In this document: positions 28,685 through 37,088 of the stretch, in pieces
Numbering within the stretch: position 1 is the first letter of the stretch
Layout of the letters: every line of letters begins with the position of its first letter
NCBI GenBank assembly: GCA_037443785.1
Contig: JBBINR010000001.1
Coordinates: forward strand, 62,001-126,000
Length of the DNA: 64,000 bases
Reading direction: 5' to 3'
Source: JAQUOA01 sp037443785
Lineage (GTDB): Bacteria > Bacteroidota > Ignavibacteria > UBA10030 > UBA8401
Position numbers and translations under genes: made by a program
The notes under the pieces: generated by a model
What the model was told of the DNA's origin: nothing
The model's database searches: none
What the model saw: only the letters and a program-made list of their open reading frames with translations

Positions 28685-29301
28685 TTCTTGCTATTGAAAC
28701 TGCAACCGAAATTTGTTCCGCCGCACTTGTTCAATCCGGAAAAATAATCTCACACCGTTCAATCAATGAAAAAAATATTCATTCAGAACAATTAATGGTA
28801 TTGATTGATAAAATGGTGCATGAATCGAATATCTCAAAAAATGCCATTCGCGCCGTTGCCGTTTCAATCGGACCAGGATCGTTTACCGGTTTGCGAATTG
28901 GGTTGAGCAGCGCGAAAGGTTTTGCGCTTGCATTAAATATTCCGCTTATCCCCGTACCGACGCTGGATGGGTTGGCGGAAGAATATCGGGAGAATCATTT
29001 CACTGGAAAAGAGGCAATCTTTTGTTCGTTAATCGATGCCAAAAGAAACGAAGCATTTTATTGTTTCTATAAAATCTTCCGGGAGGATGTTGTCCGTTTA
29101 ACCGAGTATGCAATAAAAAATAAAGAAGAAATTTTTTCTGATGCGGAAAACCGACAAGCAATTATTGAACAGCCTCGATGCAATGCAGCAGCCATTGGAA
29201 TTTTTGCAGAACGGAAACAAAAGGAGCTATCAGTAACCGATTTTTCGTTTCTCGAACCGCTCTATTTGCGCGAATTTGTAACTACGGTATCAAAAAAGTA
29301 A
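28681..29301 (+). CDS. tsaB: tRNA threonylcarbamoyladenosine biosynthesis protein TsaB
   Basis: A 206-residue ASKHA-fold protein that dimerises with TsaD. It begins ILAIETATEICSAALVQSGK and contains SIGPGSFTGLRIGLSSAKGF, the TsaB signature. It lacks the paired metal-binding His of TsaD, as expected for the inactive partner. No RimI domain is fused at the C-terminus, unlike some family members. The gene closes the sprA-porX-tsaE-tsaB run and is followed by a promoter for accD. Confidence 0.95.
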   Translation: MILAIETATEICSAALVQSGKIISHRSINEKNIHSEQLMVLIDKMVHESNISKNAIRAVAVSIGPGSFTGLRIGLSSAKGFALALNIPLIPVPTLDGLAEEYRENHFTGKEAIFCSLIDAKRNEAFYCFYKIFREDVVRLTEYAIKNKEEIFSDAENRQAIIEQPRCNAAAIGIFAERKQKELSVTDFSFLEPLYLREFVTTVSKK

Positions 29302-29308
29302 ATTAGTG

Positions 29309-29338
29309 TTGAAAAAAAGGCTTAGGATGGATATTTTG
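29309..29338 (+). promoter_or_regulatory. Putative promoter of accD
   Basis: TTG (29309-29311), 20 bases, then TATTTTG (29332-29338) in the short gap after tsaB. A GAAAGG ribosome site follows just before the accD ATG. Spacing is identical to the tRNA-Leu and rpmE promoters. Confidence 0.5.
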
Positions 29339-29363
29339 TCCTACCATTTGAAAGGTTTATACT

Positions 29364-30203
29364 ATGTCTTGGTTCAGACGCTCACAAGAAAATATTTCTT
29401 CTGACAATCAGAAAAAGGATATGCCGGAGGGAATGTGGGTTAAATGTTCTTCGTGCGGCGAGATTATCCATAAAGGAACACTCGAACAAAATCTTTGGGT
29501 CTGCAATAAATGCAATTTCCATTTTCGAATCAGCAGCAAAGAATATTTTTCCATCCTGTTTGACGACGGAAAATTTAAAGAGCATGATGCGAAGATGACA
29601 TCGAAAGATCCGTTGAATTTTGTCGATACGAAGAAATATAAAGACCGCGTAAAAGAAACGATTAAGAAAACCGGAATGTTTGATGCCTTGCGTTATGCTT
29701 CCGGAAAAATGAACAAGAAAGAAATTGTGATTGCCTGTATGGATTTTGGTTTTATCGGCGGAAGCATGGGCTCGGTGGTTGGCGAAAAAATTGCGCGCGC
29801 AGTCGATAAATCGATGAAGTCGAAGGCGCCGTTAATTATCATTTCCGCCAGCGGCGGAGCGCGAATGATGGAAGCGGCATATTCGTTGATGCAGCTTGCA
29901 AAGACAAGTGCAAAACTTGCCCAACTTGCCGAAGCAAAAATTCCATTTGTTTCTTTGATGACCGATCCGACAACCGGCGGCGTTACTGCAAGTTTTGCAA
30001 TGCTCGGCGATATCAATATTGGCGAACCGGGTGCATTAATCGGATTCGCCGGACCGAGAGTAATCAAGCAAACAATCGGCAAAGATCTTCCGGAAGGATT
30101 TCAGCGGGCAGAATTTCTTCTTGAGAAAGGATTTTTGGATCTCGTGGTGCATCGAAAAGATTTAAAAGGGACTATTGCCAATCTTCTTTCGATGATGAAT
30201 TAA
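29364..30203 (+). CDS. accD: Acetyl-CoA carboxylase carboxyltransferase subunit beta
   Basis: A 279-residue crotonase-fold subunit with an N-terminal zinc ribbon formed by Cys28, Cys31, Cys47 and Cys50. The catalytic core shows [33 protein letters not shown] and [15 protein letters not shown]. With AccA (encoded at 54443) it transfers CO2 from biotin to acetyl-CoA to form malonyl-CoA for fatty acid synthesis. The two subunits are about 24 kb apart and not co-transcribed. It has its own promoter and heads a run with arginase and panC. Confidence 0.97.
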   Translation: MSWFRRSQENISSDNQKKDMPEGMWVKCSSCGEIIHKGTLEQNLWVCNKCNFHFRISSKEYFSILFDDGKFKEHDAKMTSKDPLNFVDTKKYKDRVKETIKKTGMFDALRYASGKMNKKEIVIACMDFGFIGGSMGSVVGEKIARAVDKSMKSKAPLIIISASGGARMMEAAYSLMQLAKTSAKLAQLAEAKIPFVSLMTDPTTGGVTASFAMLGDINIGEPGALIGFAGPRVIKQTIGKDLPEGFQRAEFLLEKGFLDLVVHRKDLKGTIANLLSMMN

Positions 30204-30223
30204 TCTTTAGAAAATGAGTTCTT

Positions 30224-31126
30224 ATGAATATTCATCTGCTCGGTGTTCCGATGGATCTTGGTGCCGGACGCCGCGGAGTCGATATGGGACCTTCGGCAAT
30301 TCGCATTGCCGGAGTTGCTGAAAAATTACAGACGTTAGGGCACACCATTATTGATGACGGCGATATTCCCACAAAGATTCCTGAACTTCAAAAAGTAAAA
30401 AATCCAAAACTCAAATATCTTCCTGAAATTGTACGCGCATGTACTTTGCTTTCGAACAAGGTGGAAAAAATTCTCCAAGCGGGCGATTTTCCTGTTGTGC
30501 TCGGAGGAGATCATTCCATTGCCATCGGAACGATTGCCGGTGTTTCAAATTATTGCCGGACGAATAATAAAAAACTTGGAGTTATCTGGGTTGATGCGCA
30601 TGGCGATATGAATACCGATGAGACTTCTCCGTCGGGAAATATTCATGGGATGCCTCTTGCTGCTTCTATTGGTCTTGGTGCGTTGGAATTAAAATCTGTG
30701 GGCGGCGACTTCCAAAAGGTAGATCCGAAAAATGTTGTCATGATTGCCATTCGTGATTTAGATGAGGGCGAAAAAATTGCCATTAAGAAAAATACTATGA
30801 CCATTTTCACCATGGAAGATATTGATAAGCACGGTATGGGAGTGATTATCAATAAGGCATTGCGAAAATTGAAAGAGTGCGATGTTATTCACGTCAGTTT
30901 TGATCTTGATGCCATGGATCCGAAAGAATGTCCCGGCGTTGGAACTCCGGTCAAAGGTGGTCTTGATTATCGCGAAGCACATTTGATCATGGAAACATTG
31001 TCCGAACAAAATCGTCTTCACTCACTGGAAATTGTCGAAGCAAATCCGATTCTCGATAATCACAACCAATCTGCAGAATTTGCGGTTGAGTTGATGCAAT
31101 CGGGATTTGGAAAAAAAATTATCTAA
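30224..31126 (+). CDS. rocF: Arginase
   Basis: A 300-residue ureohydrolase that converts arginine to ornithine and urea. Its dinuclear manganese ligands are present: His97 in GGDHSIAIG, Asp124, His126 and Asp128 in WVDAHGDMN, and the two Asp of SFDLDAMDP near residue 228. The N-terminal GVPMDLGAGRRGVDMGPSAI and SGNIHGMPLA favour arginase over agmatinase. The length matches Bacillus-type arginases. It lies 20 bases after accD and just before panC. Confidence 0.94.
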   Translation: MNIHLLGVPMDLGAGRRGVDMGPSAIRIAGVAEKLQTLGHTIIDDGDIPTKIPELQKVKNPKLKYLPEIVRACTLLSNKVEKILQAGDFPVVLGGDHSIAIGTIAGVSNYCRTNNKKLGVIWVDAHGDMNTDETSPSGNIHGMPLAASIGLGALELKSVGGDFQKVDPKNVVMIAIRDLDEGEKIAIKKNTMTIFTMEDIDKHGMGVIINKALRKLKECDVIHVSFDLDAMDPKECPGVGTPVKGGLDYREAHLIMETLSEQNRLHSLEIVEANPILDNHNQSAEFAVELMQSGFGKKII

Positions 31127-31146
31127 GGACTGATTCGTGATCTCTT

Positions 31147-31997
31147 TTGAATAAAGTTTTATCCATATCTGCACTTCAATCAGCAGTAATGTCGTACCGC
31201 TTGCAGAAGAAATCCATTGGATTTGTTCCTACCATGGGTGCCTTGCACGAAGGCCATTTATCTCTTGTGCGTGAAGCAAAAAAAAATCGGATATCGTGGT
31301 TGTATCCATCTTTGTGAATCCGACACAATTTGCACCTCACGAAGATTTCTCAAAATATCCAAGGGATATTGAACGTGATGCAGGGCTTGTTCAAAATGCA
31401 GGCGGGGATATCCTTTTCGTGCCCACGGCTGAGGAAATGTACCCAAACGGATTTTCTACGTATGTCACTGTCGAAGGTTTATCGTCGGTGTTCGAAGGAA
31501 AATTTCGACCAACTCATTTTAAGGGTGTAACAACGATTGTACACAAGTTATTAAATATTGTTCAAGCCGATCGTGCATTTTTTGGGCAGAAAGACGCACA
31601 GCAATGTATTGTGATAAAAAAAATGGTGCGTGATCTCAATATTCCTGTAAGCATTGAAATTGTTCCGACCATACGTGAAAAAGATGGATTGGCAATGAGT
31701 TCCCGAAATGTTTATTTAACTCCACAAGAACGAACAAATGCTCCAATTCTCTTCCACTCGTTGAAGCATGCGGAAGAAATGATAAAGTCCGGTGAAAATG
31801 AATCTGAGAAAATTATTCAACGTATGACAGAAATGATTCAAACAAAGAGCTTGTCCGGCATAGATTATATTGCAATTGTTAATGCAGAGACGTTGGAGCC
31901 GTTGCAGAAGTTGCAAAAGGGGAATTCGATATTAATTCCTCTTGCTGTTCGATTTGGCACAACTCGTTTAATTGATAATATTTTGATTACAGTTTAG
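31147..31997 (+). pseudogene. panC: Pantoate-beta-alanine ligase, frameshifted at an A9 run
   Basis: The N-terminal part is read from TTG at 31147 ([20 protein letters not shown], then [20 protein letters not shown]) and the rest from 31296 ([20 protein letters not shown] to the end). They lie in different frames. The switch point is an A9 run at about 31278-31286; a tenth A would give [17 protein letters not shown], the expected junction, and a 283-residue protein, normal for the family. The TTG start places VPTMG at the same distance from the N-terminus as in E. coli PanC. Motifs [11 protein letters not shown] and GQKDAQQ are intact. The gene is otherwise undamaged, so an under-called homopolymer or slippage is as likely as real decay. 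Confidence 0.88.
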
Positions 31998-32005
31998 GAA
32001 AAAGT

Positions 32006-32758
32006 ATGCACACGAAATTTGCAACTGCTATCATGGCTGCCGGTAAAGGCACGCGGATGAAAGATGCTACAAAAGCGAAAGTGATGTTTGAAGTAAAAAA
32101 GAAACCGATGGTGCAGCATGTCGTTGATCTTGCACAATCGTTAAATTCTGATCGTATTATTGCCATCGTAGGATTTCATCGTGACTCCGTTATTGAATTT
32201 TTAAATTCCGTTGCACCGCATGTGGCAACAGTTGTTCAAGAACCGCAAATGGGAACCGGACATGCGGTGATGCAAACTGAACCGCTGCTGAGAAATTATG
32301 TCGGCGATGTGCTTGTTTTATCTGGCGATGTTCCGATGTTGCGGAAAGAGACGATTGCGAAACTGATTGAGCATCACCGCGAAACAAATGCCGTTGGCAC
32401 AATTCTTACCGCTGTGCTTGAGGATCCGACCGGATATGGACGTGTGCTGCGGAATAAAAATGGAAATGTCACGGGTATTATCGAACACAAAGATGCGACC
32501 GAGAAACAGCGTTCAGTCAATGAAATCAATTCCGGTATTTACATTTTCGATGCAAAATATTTGTTTGAGGCGTTGCAGCACATTAATCCCCACAATGCTC
32601 AGAACGAATATTATTTGACGGATGTGTTCGGATATTTTTGGAATCACCATTTTATTATTTCAGCCGTTTCTGCGGAAGATTTCAATGAAATTCGCGGAGT
32701 AAATACCCTGGAACAACTTCAAGAAGCAGAAGAAGTGCTTGATTCAAGGAACAAATAG
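32006..32758 (+). CDS. GlmU-like UDP-N-acetylglucosamine pyrophosphorylase domain, stand-alone
   Basis: A 250-residue nucleotidyltransferase matching the N-terminal half of GlmU. AAGKGTRM occupies residues 11-18, followed by KAKVMFEVKKKPMVQHVV, EPQMGTGHAV, VLSGDVPML, GYGRVLRNKNG and EINSGIYIFD. All are uridylyltransferase signatures. The left-handed beta-helix acetyltransferase half of ordinary GlmU (about 200 residues) is absent, and the gene ends cleanly at a stop. It would form UDP-GlcNAc from GlcNAc-1-phosphate and UTP for peptidoglycan and surface glycans. It lies 8 bases after panC. Confidence 0.87.
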   Translation: MHTKFATAIMAAGKGTRMKDATKAKVMFEVKKKPMVQHVVDLAQSLNSDRIIAIVGFHRDSVIEFLNSVAPHVATVVQEPQMGTGHAVMQTEPLLRNYVGDVLVLSGDVPMLRKETIAKLIEHHRETNAVGTILTAVLEDPTGYGRVLRNKNGNVTGIIEHKDATEKQRSVNEINSGIYIFDAKYLFEALQHINPHNAQNEYYLTDVFGYFWNHHFIISAVSAEDFNEIRGVNTLEQLQEAEEVLDSRNK

Positions 32759-32777
32759 GCGCTGGAAGTTGTCTATA

Positions 32778-32808
32778 TTGACAAACCCATGAGTTTTTCC
32801 TAATTTGC
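32778..32808 (+). promoter_or_regulatory. Putative promoter of the small exported protein gene
   Basis: TTGACA (32778-32783) with TAATTT starting 17 bases later, close to the classic sigma-70 arrangement, in the 72-base gap after the GlmU-like gene. It also obeys the TTG-N20-TA rule seen elsewhere in the window. Confidence 0.45.
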
Positions 32809-32830
32809 TATTGAACTTAAAGGTGACGAA

Positions 32831-33325
32831 ATGAAAAAATTACTTGTGTTGTTGCTGGTTCTTGCCATTACGACTATTGCTCAGTTCAAGCAAAAGCCCG
32901 GTGCTGAACAGCCAAAAGTTTCGGATTCCTTTATTCAACCAGCAACATCCAGTGAATGGTTCTCATTTTTCAATCCGGATAATTTTCAGATGCATCATTC
33001 GTATTCTGCAAGTTACACAACCACTGGAAAACAGGGCATTGCACTGCAGCAGTACACGAATACAATGTTGTATCAATTTACCCCTGATCTTCGGGCACGA
33101 GTCGACGTCAGTTTTATGAATTCGCCGTTTAGCACGCTCGATTACAGAACGCAAGGGAAATTTAATTCGTTATATCTTAACCGCGCAGAAATAAGTTATC
33201 GCCCTTGGCAGAATACGCAAATTAGATTGTCGTACCGGCAATATCCAATCAGTTATTTTGGCTATGGAAATTACCCGACGTTCGGCGGTATGTTCTCAAC
33301 AATGGACGATTACGAGGGACAATAG
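32831..33325 (+). CDS. Exported protein of unknown function
   Basis: A 164-residue protein I do not recognise. Residues 1-18 are a signal peptide (KKLLVLLLVLAITTIAQ). The mature part is rich in aromatic and alternating residues (MLYQFTPDLRARVDVSFM, LYLNRAEISYRPWQNTQIRL), suggesting beta strands of an outer-membrane or periplasmic protein. AAAGGTGA lies just before the ATG. It is flanked by its own promoter and terminator. Small outer-membrane-associated beta proteins of this kind are common in Ignavibacteria-like genomes; that is a weak parallel only. Confidence 0.7.
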   Translation: MKKLLVLLLVLAITTIAQFKQKPGAEQPKVSDSFIQPATSSEWFSFFNPDNFQMHHSYSASYTTTGKQGIALQQYTNTMLYQFTPDLRARVDVSFMNSPFSTLDYRTQGKFNSLYLNRAEISYRPWQNTQIRLSYRQYPISYFGYGNYPTFGGMFSTMDDYEGQ

Positions 33326-33357
33326 TTTTTTAATTGACACAAATTAATTTTATATTC

Positions 33358-33398
33358 AATAACCGAGCAGTCACAGAGACTTTCTCGGTTATTTTTTT
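33358..33398 (+). terminator. Rho-independent terminator after the small exported protein gene
   Basis: A 10-bp stem, AATAACCGAG (33358-33367) with CTCGGTTATT (33384-33393), followed by TTTTT. It ends three bases before the next ATG. Confidence 0.78.
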
Positions 33399-33400
33399 AT

Positions 33401-33850
33401 ATGAACACGAATAGCCTTTCAAGAAAAAATATTCTCTTAAACGCCGCAATTGTTTTACTGGTTGCTTTCAGTGCAATTCAAACATATGGAATTGTGTCGA
33501 AACCATCGAAACATCCGGTAGTAGAGCCGGTGAGGGGAGATTCAACAACAACGGCCATCCAAATTAATATTCTGAATGGATGCGGGACAAGCGGTATAGG
33601 CGGAAAAATGACTGACTATTGCCGCGCTATTGGATACGATGTTGTAGAAATGGGAAATTATAAAAGTTTTGATTTGAACGAATCGATGGTCATCGACCGA
33701 AGCGGTAAGATGGAAGTGTCGAAAATATTGGCGCAGAAGATCGGCATTTCTCCGAAGAATGTCGTTCAACAATTCAGCAACGAACATTTAGTTGTTGCGT
33801 CCGTGGTAATCGGGAAAGATTACAAAAAACTGAATCCCTGGAATAAGTAA
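33401..33850 (+). CDS. LytR C-terminal domain protein
   Basis: A 149-residue protein with one N-terminal membrane segment (about residues 12-30) and a C-terminal LytR_C domain. The diagnostic stretch is INILNGCGTSGIGGKM, followed by YDVVEMGNYKSFDL and VIDRSGKMEVSKILAQKIGI. The catalytic LCP phosphotransferase domain is absent, so it is not itself a wall-teichoic ligase. Stand-alone LytR_C proteins are common next to rsfS in this group. rsfS follows after 7 bases, so the two are probably co-transcribed. Its role is unknown. Confidence 0.85.
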   Translation: MNTNSLSRKNILLNAAIVLLVAFSAIQTYGIVSKPSKHPVVEPVRGDSTTTAIQINILNGCGTSGIGGKMTDYCRAIGYDVVEMGNYKSFDLNESMVIDRSGKMEVSKILAQKIGISPKNVVQQFSNEHLVVASVVIGKDYKKLNPWNK

Positions 33851-33857
33851 GGAGCAC

Positions 33858-34280
33858 ATGACTTCCAAAGCACTCGCTAAAAAAATCGCCGATGCAGCGA
33901 TTTCAAAAAAAGCATACGATGTTGTAACGATGGAGATAAAAAAAATCACAACAATGACAGATTATTTTGTTGTGTGTTCGGTCGATTCCGATACGCAGGC
34001 TCGAGCAGTTGCCGATTCAATTAAACATGAAATTTTAGAAAATGGAGAAGTTCCCGTTCGGAAAGAGGGATATTCCGAAGGGCGTTGGGTGTTGCTAGAT
34101 TATATTGATGTTGTGGCTCATATCTTCCACAAAGACGTACGAACATTTTATAATCTCGAAAAATTATGGGGTGATGCAAAAATTGAATATATCAACGATA
34201 TTCCCAAACCTGTGATCAAAGAAAAGAGAATGAAAAAAGTTGTTAAAAAAAATACCCGAAGGAAATCCGCTGCAAAATGA
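33858..34280 (+). CDS. rsfS: Ribosome silencing factor RsfS
   Basis: A 140-residue RsfS/YbeB/iojap protein. The core (about residues 1-110) holds TDYFVVCSVDSDTQARAVAD, GYSEGRWVLLDYIDVVAHIF and FYNLEKLWGDA. RsfS binds L14 on the 50S subunit and blocks joining with 30S when nutrients are short. A lysine-rich tail (KKVVKKNTRRKSAAK) extends beyond the usual length. AAGGAG lies just before the ATG, and the gene overlaps argS by 4 bases. Confidence 0.95.
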   Translation: MTSKALAKKIADAAISKKAYDVVTMEIKKITTMTDYFVVCSVDSDTQARAVADSIKHEILENGEVPVRKEGYSEGRWVLLDYIDVVAHIFHKDVRTFYNLEKLWGDAKIEYINDIPKPVIKEKRMKKVVKKNTRRKSAAK

Positions 34281-35923
34281 AAGAGTTATTACATAATCAT
34301 CTTCAAAAAATTCTTGCCGATTTATCATATCCGATTGTTGACATTATTTTTGACCGTCCTAAAGTGGAAGCTCACGGCGATTTAACGACGAACATTGCCA
34401 TGATACTGGCAAAGGCTGTTGGTAAAAATCCTCGGCAGGTTGCTCAATCCATTGTCGAGAAAATTGATGCGAAATCGTTAATGCTTTCATCGGTAGAAAT
34501 TGCCGGACCCGGTTTTATTAATTTTCGCTATGCTGAAAACTATGTCGTCGAACAAGCAAAAGAAATTTTACGGCTCAACGATAATTTCGGTAAAAGCGAA
34601 ATCGGAAAGAAGAAAAAAACTAATCTTGAATGGGTAAGCGCAAATCCCACCGGACCATTGCACAGCGGACACGGTCGGCAGGTCATTCTTGGTCAGGTGA
34701 TTGCCAATCTTCTTGAATGGACAGGACACGATGTTACTCGTGAGTATTATTTTAACAATGCAGGAAATCAGATGCGCAATCTTGCCGAAAGTATTTATGT
34801 CCGATATCGGCAGGGATTTGGTGAACAATGTGATCTTCCTGAGAATGGCTATCAAGGAGAATACATAAAAGAGATTGCGCACGAGATTAAAAATGAAAAG
34901 GGGAATTCACTCCTTCATTCGGAGGATAAAACGTATTTTCAGAAATTTGGTGAAGAATGGTGTTTCAAAAAAATAAAAGAAACCTTGAATCGTTTGGGTG
35001 TCCATCATGATGTATTTTATAATGAAGACACATTATACACCGAAGGAAAAATTAAAGAAGTTATAGAAATCTTCAAACAAAAAGATCTGGCGTATGATCA
35101 AGATGGGGCGGTGTGGTATCGAGCCACAAAATTTGGTGCTGATAAAGATCGTGTGATTGTGAAAAGTACCGGTGAACCGACATACCGATTGCCGGATATA
35201 GCCTACCACAGAGAAAAATTTCGCAGAGGATTTGAACTTATTGTTGATATCTTTGGAGCAGATCATATTGCGACTATTCCAGACGTCCTTTCTGGTGTGA
35301 ATGCACTGGGATATGACACGTCCAACGTGAAAGTTATTATCCACCAGATGGTTTCGTTTGTGAACGGGGAAGAAGTTGTAAAAATGTCCAAGCGAAATGC
35401 CAATGTCTATACTCTGGATGAATTAATTGATGAAGTCGGTTCCGATGCAGTACACTACTTCTTTGTAATGAGAAGTGTCGGTACGCACCTTGAATTTGAT
35501 ATTGCATTAGCCAAAGAACAGTCTGATAAAAACCCTGTTTATTATTTACAATATGCTCACGCTCGGATTGCAAGTATTTTACGATTTGCAGCGGAAGAAG
35601 GGTTTCCAGTGAATGATTCCGATGCGATGCTCTCCCGTACGGATTTTTCATTAATAATAGCCAAAGAAGAAATTGATCTTCTGAAAAAATTGCTGGAGTT
35701 TCCAGAGTTGGTGCAAAGCTGTGCTCTTTCGTTTGAGCCCCATCGATTGACGACGTATTTGCGAGAGGTCGCTGAGACATTTCATCGATTCTACCATGAA
35801 CAACGTGTCATCAATGATGACAAAAAATTAATGCAGGCCCGTCTTACCGTGTGTTTGTTGACAAAAATCGTTATTGCGAACGGGTGTAAAATTTTAAGTG
35901 TTTCTTGTCCAGAAAAAATGTAA
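34277..35923 (+). CDS. argS: Arginyl-tRNA synthetase
   Basis: A 548-residue class I synthetase. The N-terminal Add-1 domain is followed by ANPTGPLHSGHGRQVI, containing the HxGH signature, and later by VVKMSKRNANVYTLDEL with the KMSKR loop. A DALR anticodon-binding region ends the protein. It charges tRNA-Arg in the cytoplasm. It overlaps rsfS by ATGA, so the two are translationally linked. A 143-base spacer with a promoter for the polysaccharide genes follows. Confidence 0.97.
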   Translation: MKELLHNHLQKILADLSYPIVDIIFDRPKVEAHGDLTTNIAMILAKAVGKNPRQVAQSIVEKIDAKSLMLSSVEIAGPGFINFRYAENYVVEQAKEILRLNDNFGKSEIGKKKKTNLEWVSANPTGPLHSGHGRQVILGQVIANLLEWTGHDVTREYYFNNAGNQMRNLAESIYVRYRQGFGEQCDLPENGYQGEYIKEIAHEIKNEKGNSLLHSEDKTYFQKFGEEWCFKKIKETLNRLGVHHDVFYNEDTLYTEGKIKEVIEIFKQKDLAYDQDGAVWYRATKFGADKDRVIVKSTGEPTYRLPDIAYHREKFRRGFELIVDIFGADHIATIPDVLSGVNALGYDTSNVKVIIHQMVSFVNGEEVVKMSKRNANVYTLDELIDEVGSDAVHYFFVMRSVGTHLEFDIALAKEQSDKNPVYYLQYAHARIASILRFAAEEGFPVNDSDAMLSRTDFSLIIAKEEIDLLKKLLEFPELVQSCALSFEPHRLTTYLREVAETFHRFYHEQRVINDDKKLMQARLTVCLLTKIVIANGCKILSVSCPEKM

Positions 35924-36008
35924 ATTTGCTTAAACATAATTTGAGGAAAATACCTGCCCCAATTGTTACCGCAATAGTTTATGTTCCAATGGTTCTCAGG
36001 ATGATGGA

Positions 36009-36039
36009 TTGGAAATCCTGACGAATTTTCTTAAATTCA
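36009..36039 (+). promoter_or_regulatory. Putative promoter of the polysaccharide cluster
   Basis: TTGGAA (36009-36014), then TAAATTCA starting 17 bases later (36032-36039), in the 143-base gap between argS and rfbB. The implied leader is about 23 bases. It follows the TTG-N20-TA spacing rule. Confidence 0.4.
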
Positions 36040-36066
36040 TCAATTCAAAATAATTTTTAAAGTTTA

Positions 36067-37086
36067 ATGAAAAACATTTTCGTAACTGGCGGAGCTGGTT
36101 TTATTGGAAGTAATTTTGTTCACTTTATGTTGGGCAAATATCCGAACTATAAGATTGTGAATTTTGATGCATTGACGTATGCAGGTAATTTAGAAAATCT
36201 CTCCACGATCGAATCAAATCCAAATTATACTTTTGTCAAGGGTGATATTTGCGATAGAGAATTAGTGGCAAAAACATTTCGTGAACACAGGATTGATACC
36301 GTTGTTCACTTCGCAGCCGAATCACATGTAGATCGTAGCATTTCTGGGCCGGCAATTTTTGTGCAAACAAATGTTGTGGGGACACAAGCTCTTCTCGATG
36401 TTTCCCGTGAATGTGGCATCGAAAAATTTCTTCATGTTTCAACCGACGAAGTGTATGGTTCACTTGGGGCAACGGGATATTTTACAGAAGAAACCCCGCT
36501 TCATCCCAATAGCCCGTATTCTGCCAGTAAGGCATCGTCAGATATGCTTGTTCTTGCGTATCAGCACACATTTGGATTTCCAGGTGTCGTCACGCGATGC
36601 TCAAATAATTATGGGCCATATCAATTTCCGGAAAAACTTATTCCGCTCATGATTGCGAATGCGCTGAACAACAAATCTCTTCCCGTCTACGGCGATGGAT
36701 TGAATGTTCGTGATTGGTTGTATGTTGAGGACCATTGTTCTGCTCTGGATACCGTGCTTCATAAAGGGAAAGTTGGCGATATTTACAATATCGGCGGGCA
36801 CAATGAATGGAAAAATATTGATATCGTAAAGTTAGTCCTGAAAGAATTGAACAAGCCAGATTCATTGATTACGTATGTAAAAGACAGACCGGGGCACGAT
36901 AGGAGATATGCAATCGATGCTACAAAAATAAAAAATGAATTAGGTTGGGTTCCCTCGCATCAATTTGAAAATGGAATTCAAAAAACAATTCATTGGTATG
37001 TCAGTAATAAAATCTGGTGGGAACGAATTATCACCGGAGATTATAAAAAATACTATGAACGCCAATATTCTGAAAGTGGTTCTTGA
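36067..37086 (+). CDS. rfbB: dTDP-glucose 4,6-dehydratase
   Basis: A 339-residue extended short-chain dehydrogenase. The NAD-binding GGAGFIGSNFVHFM is near the N-terminus. Catalytic segments are HFAAESHVDRSISGP, STDEVYGSLGATGYF and YSASKASSDMLV, with the Tyr-x-x-x-Lys pair. It converts dTDP-glucose to dTDP-4-keto-6-deoxyglucose, a precursor of rhamnose and other deoxysugars. No rfbA, rfbC or rfbD lies nearby, so either they are elsewhere or a different dTDP-sugar is made. It opens the polysaccharide cluster. Confidence 0.96.
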   Translation: MKNIFVTGGAGFIGSNFVHFMLGKYPNYKIVNFDALTYAGNLENLSTIESNPNYTFVKGDICDRELVAKTFREHRIDTVVHFAAESHVDRSISGPAIFVQTNVVGTQALLDVSRECGIEKFLHVSTDEVYGSLGATGYFTEETPLHPNSPYSASKASSDMLVLAYQHTFGFPGVVTRCSNNYGPYQFPEKLIPLMIANALNNKSLPVYGDGLNVRDWLYVEDHCSALDTVLHKGKVGDIYNIGGHNEWKNIDIVKLVLKELNKPDSLITYVKDRPGHDRRYAIDATKIKNELGWVPSHQFENGIQKTIHWYVSNKIWWERIITGDYKKYYERQYSESGS

Positions 37087-37088
37087 CC

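Noticed and set aside
31137..31155. GTG at 31137 as the panC start (well spaced from AAGGA)
   Set aside because: It runs into TAA after five codons; using it would need a second indel. The TTG at 31147 gives the same distance to VPTMG as in E. coli PanC.
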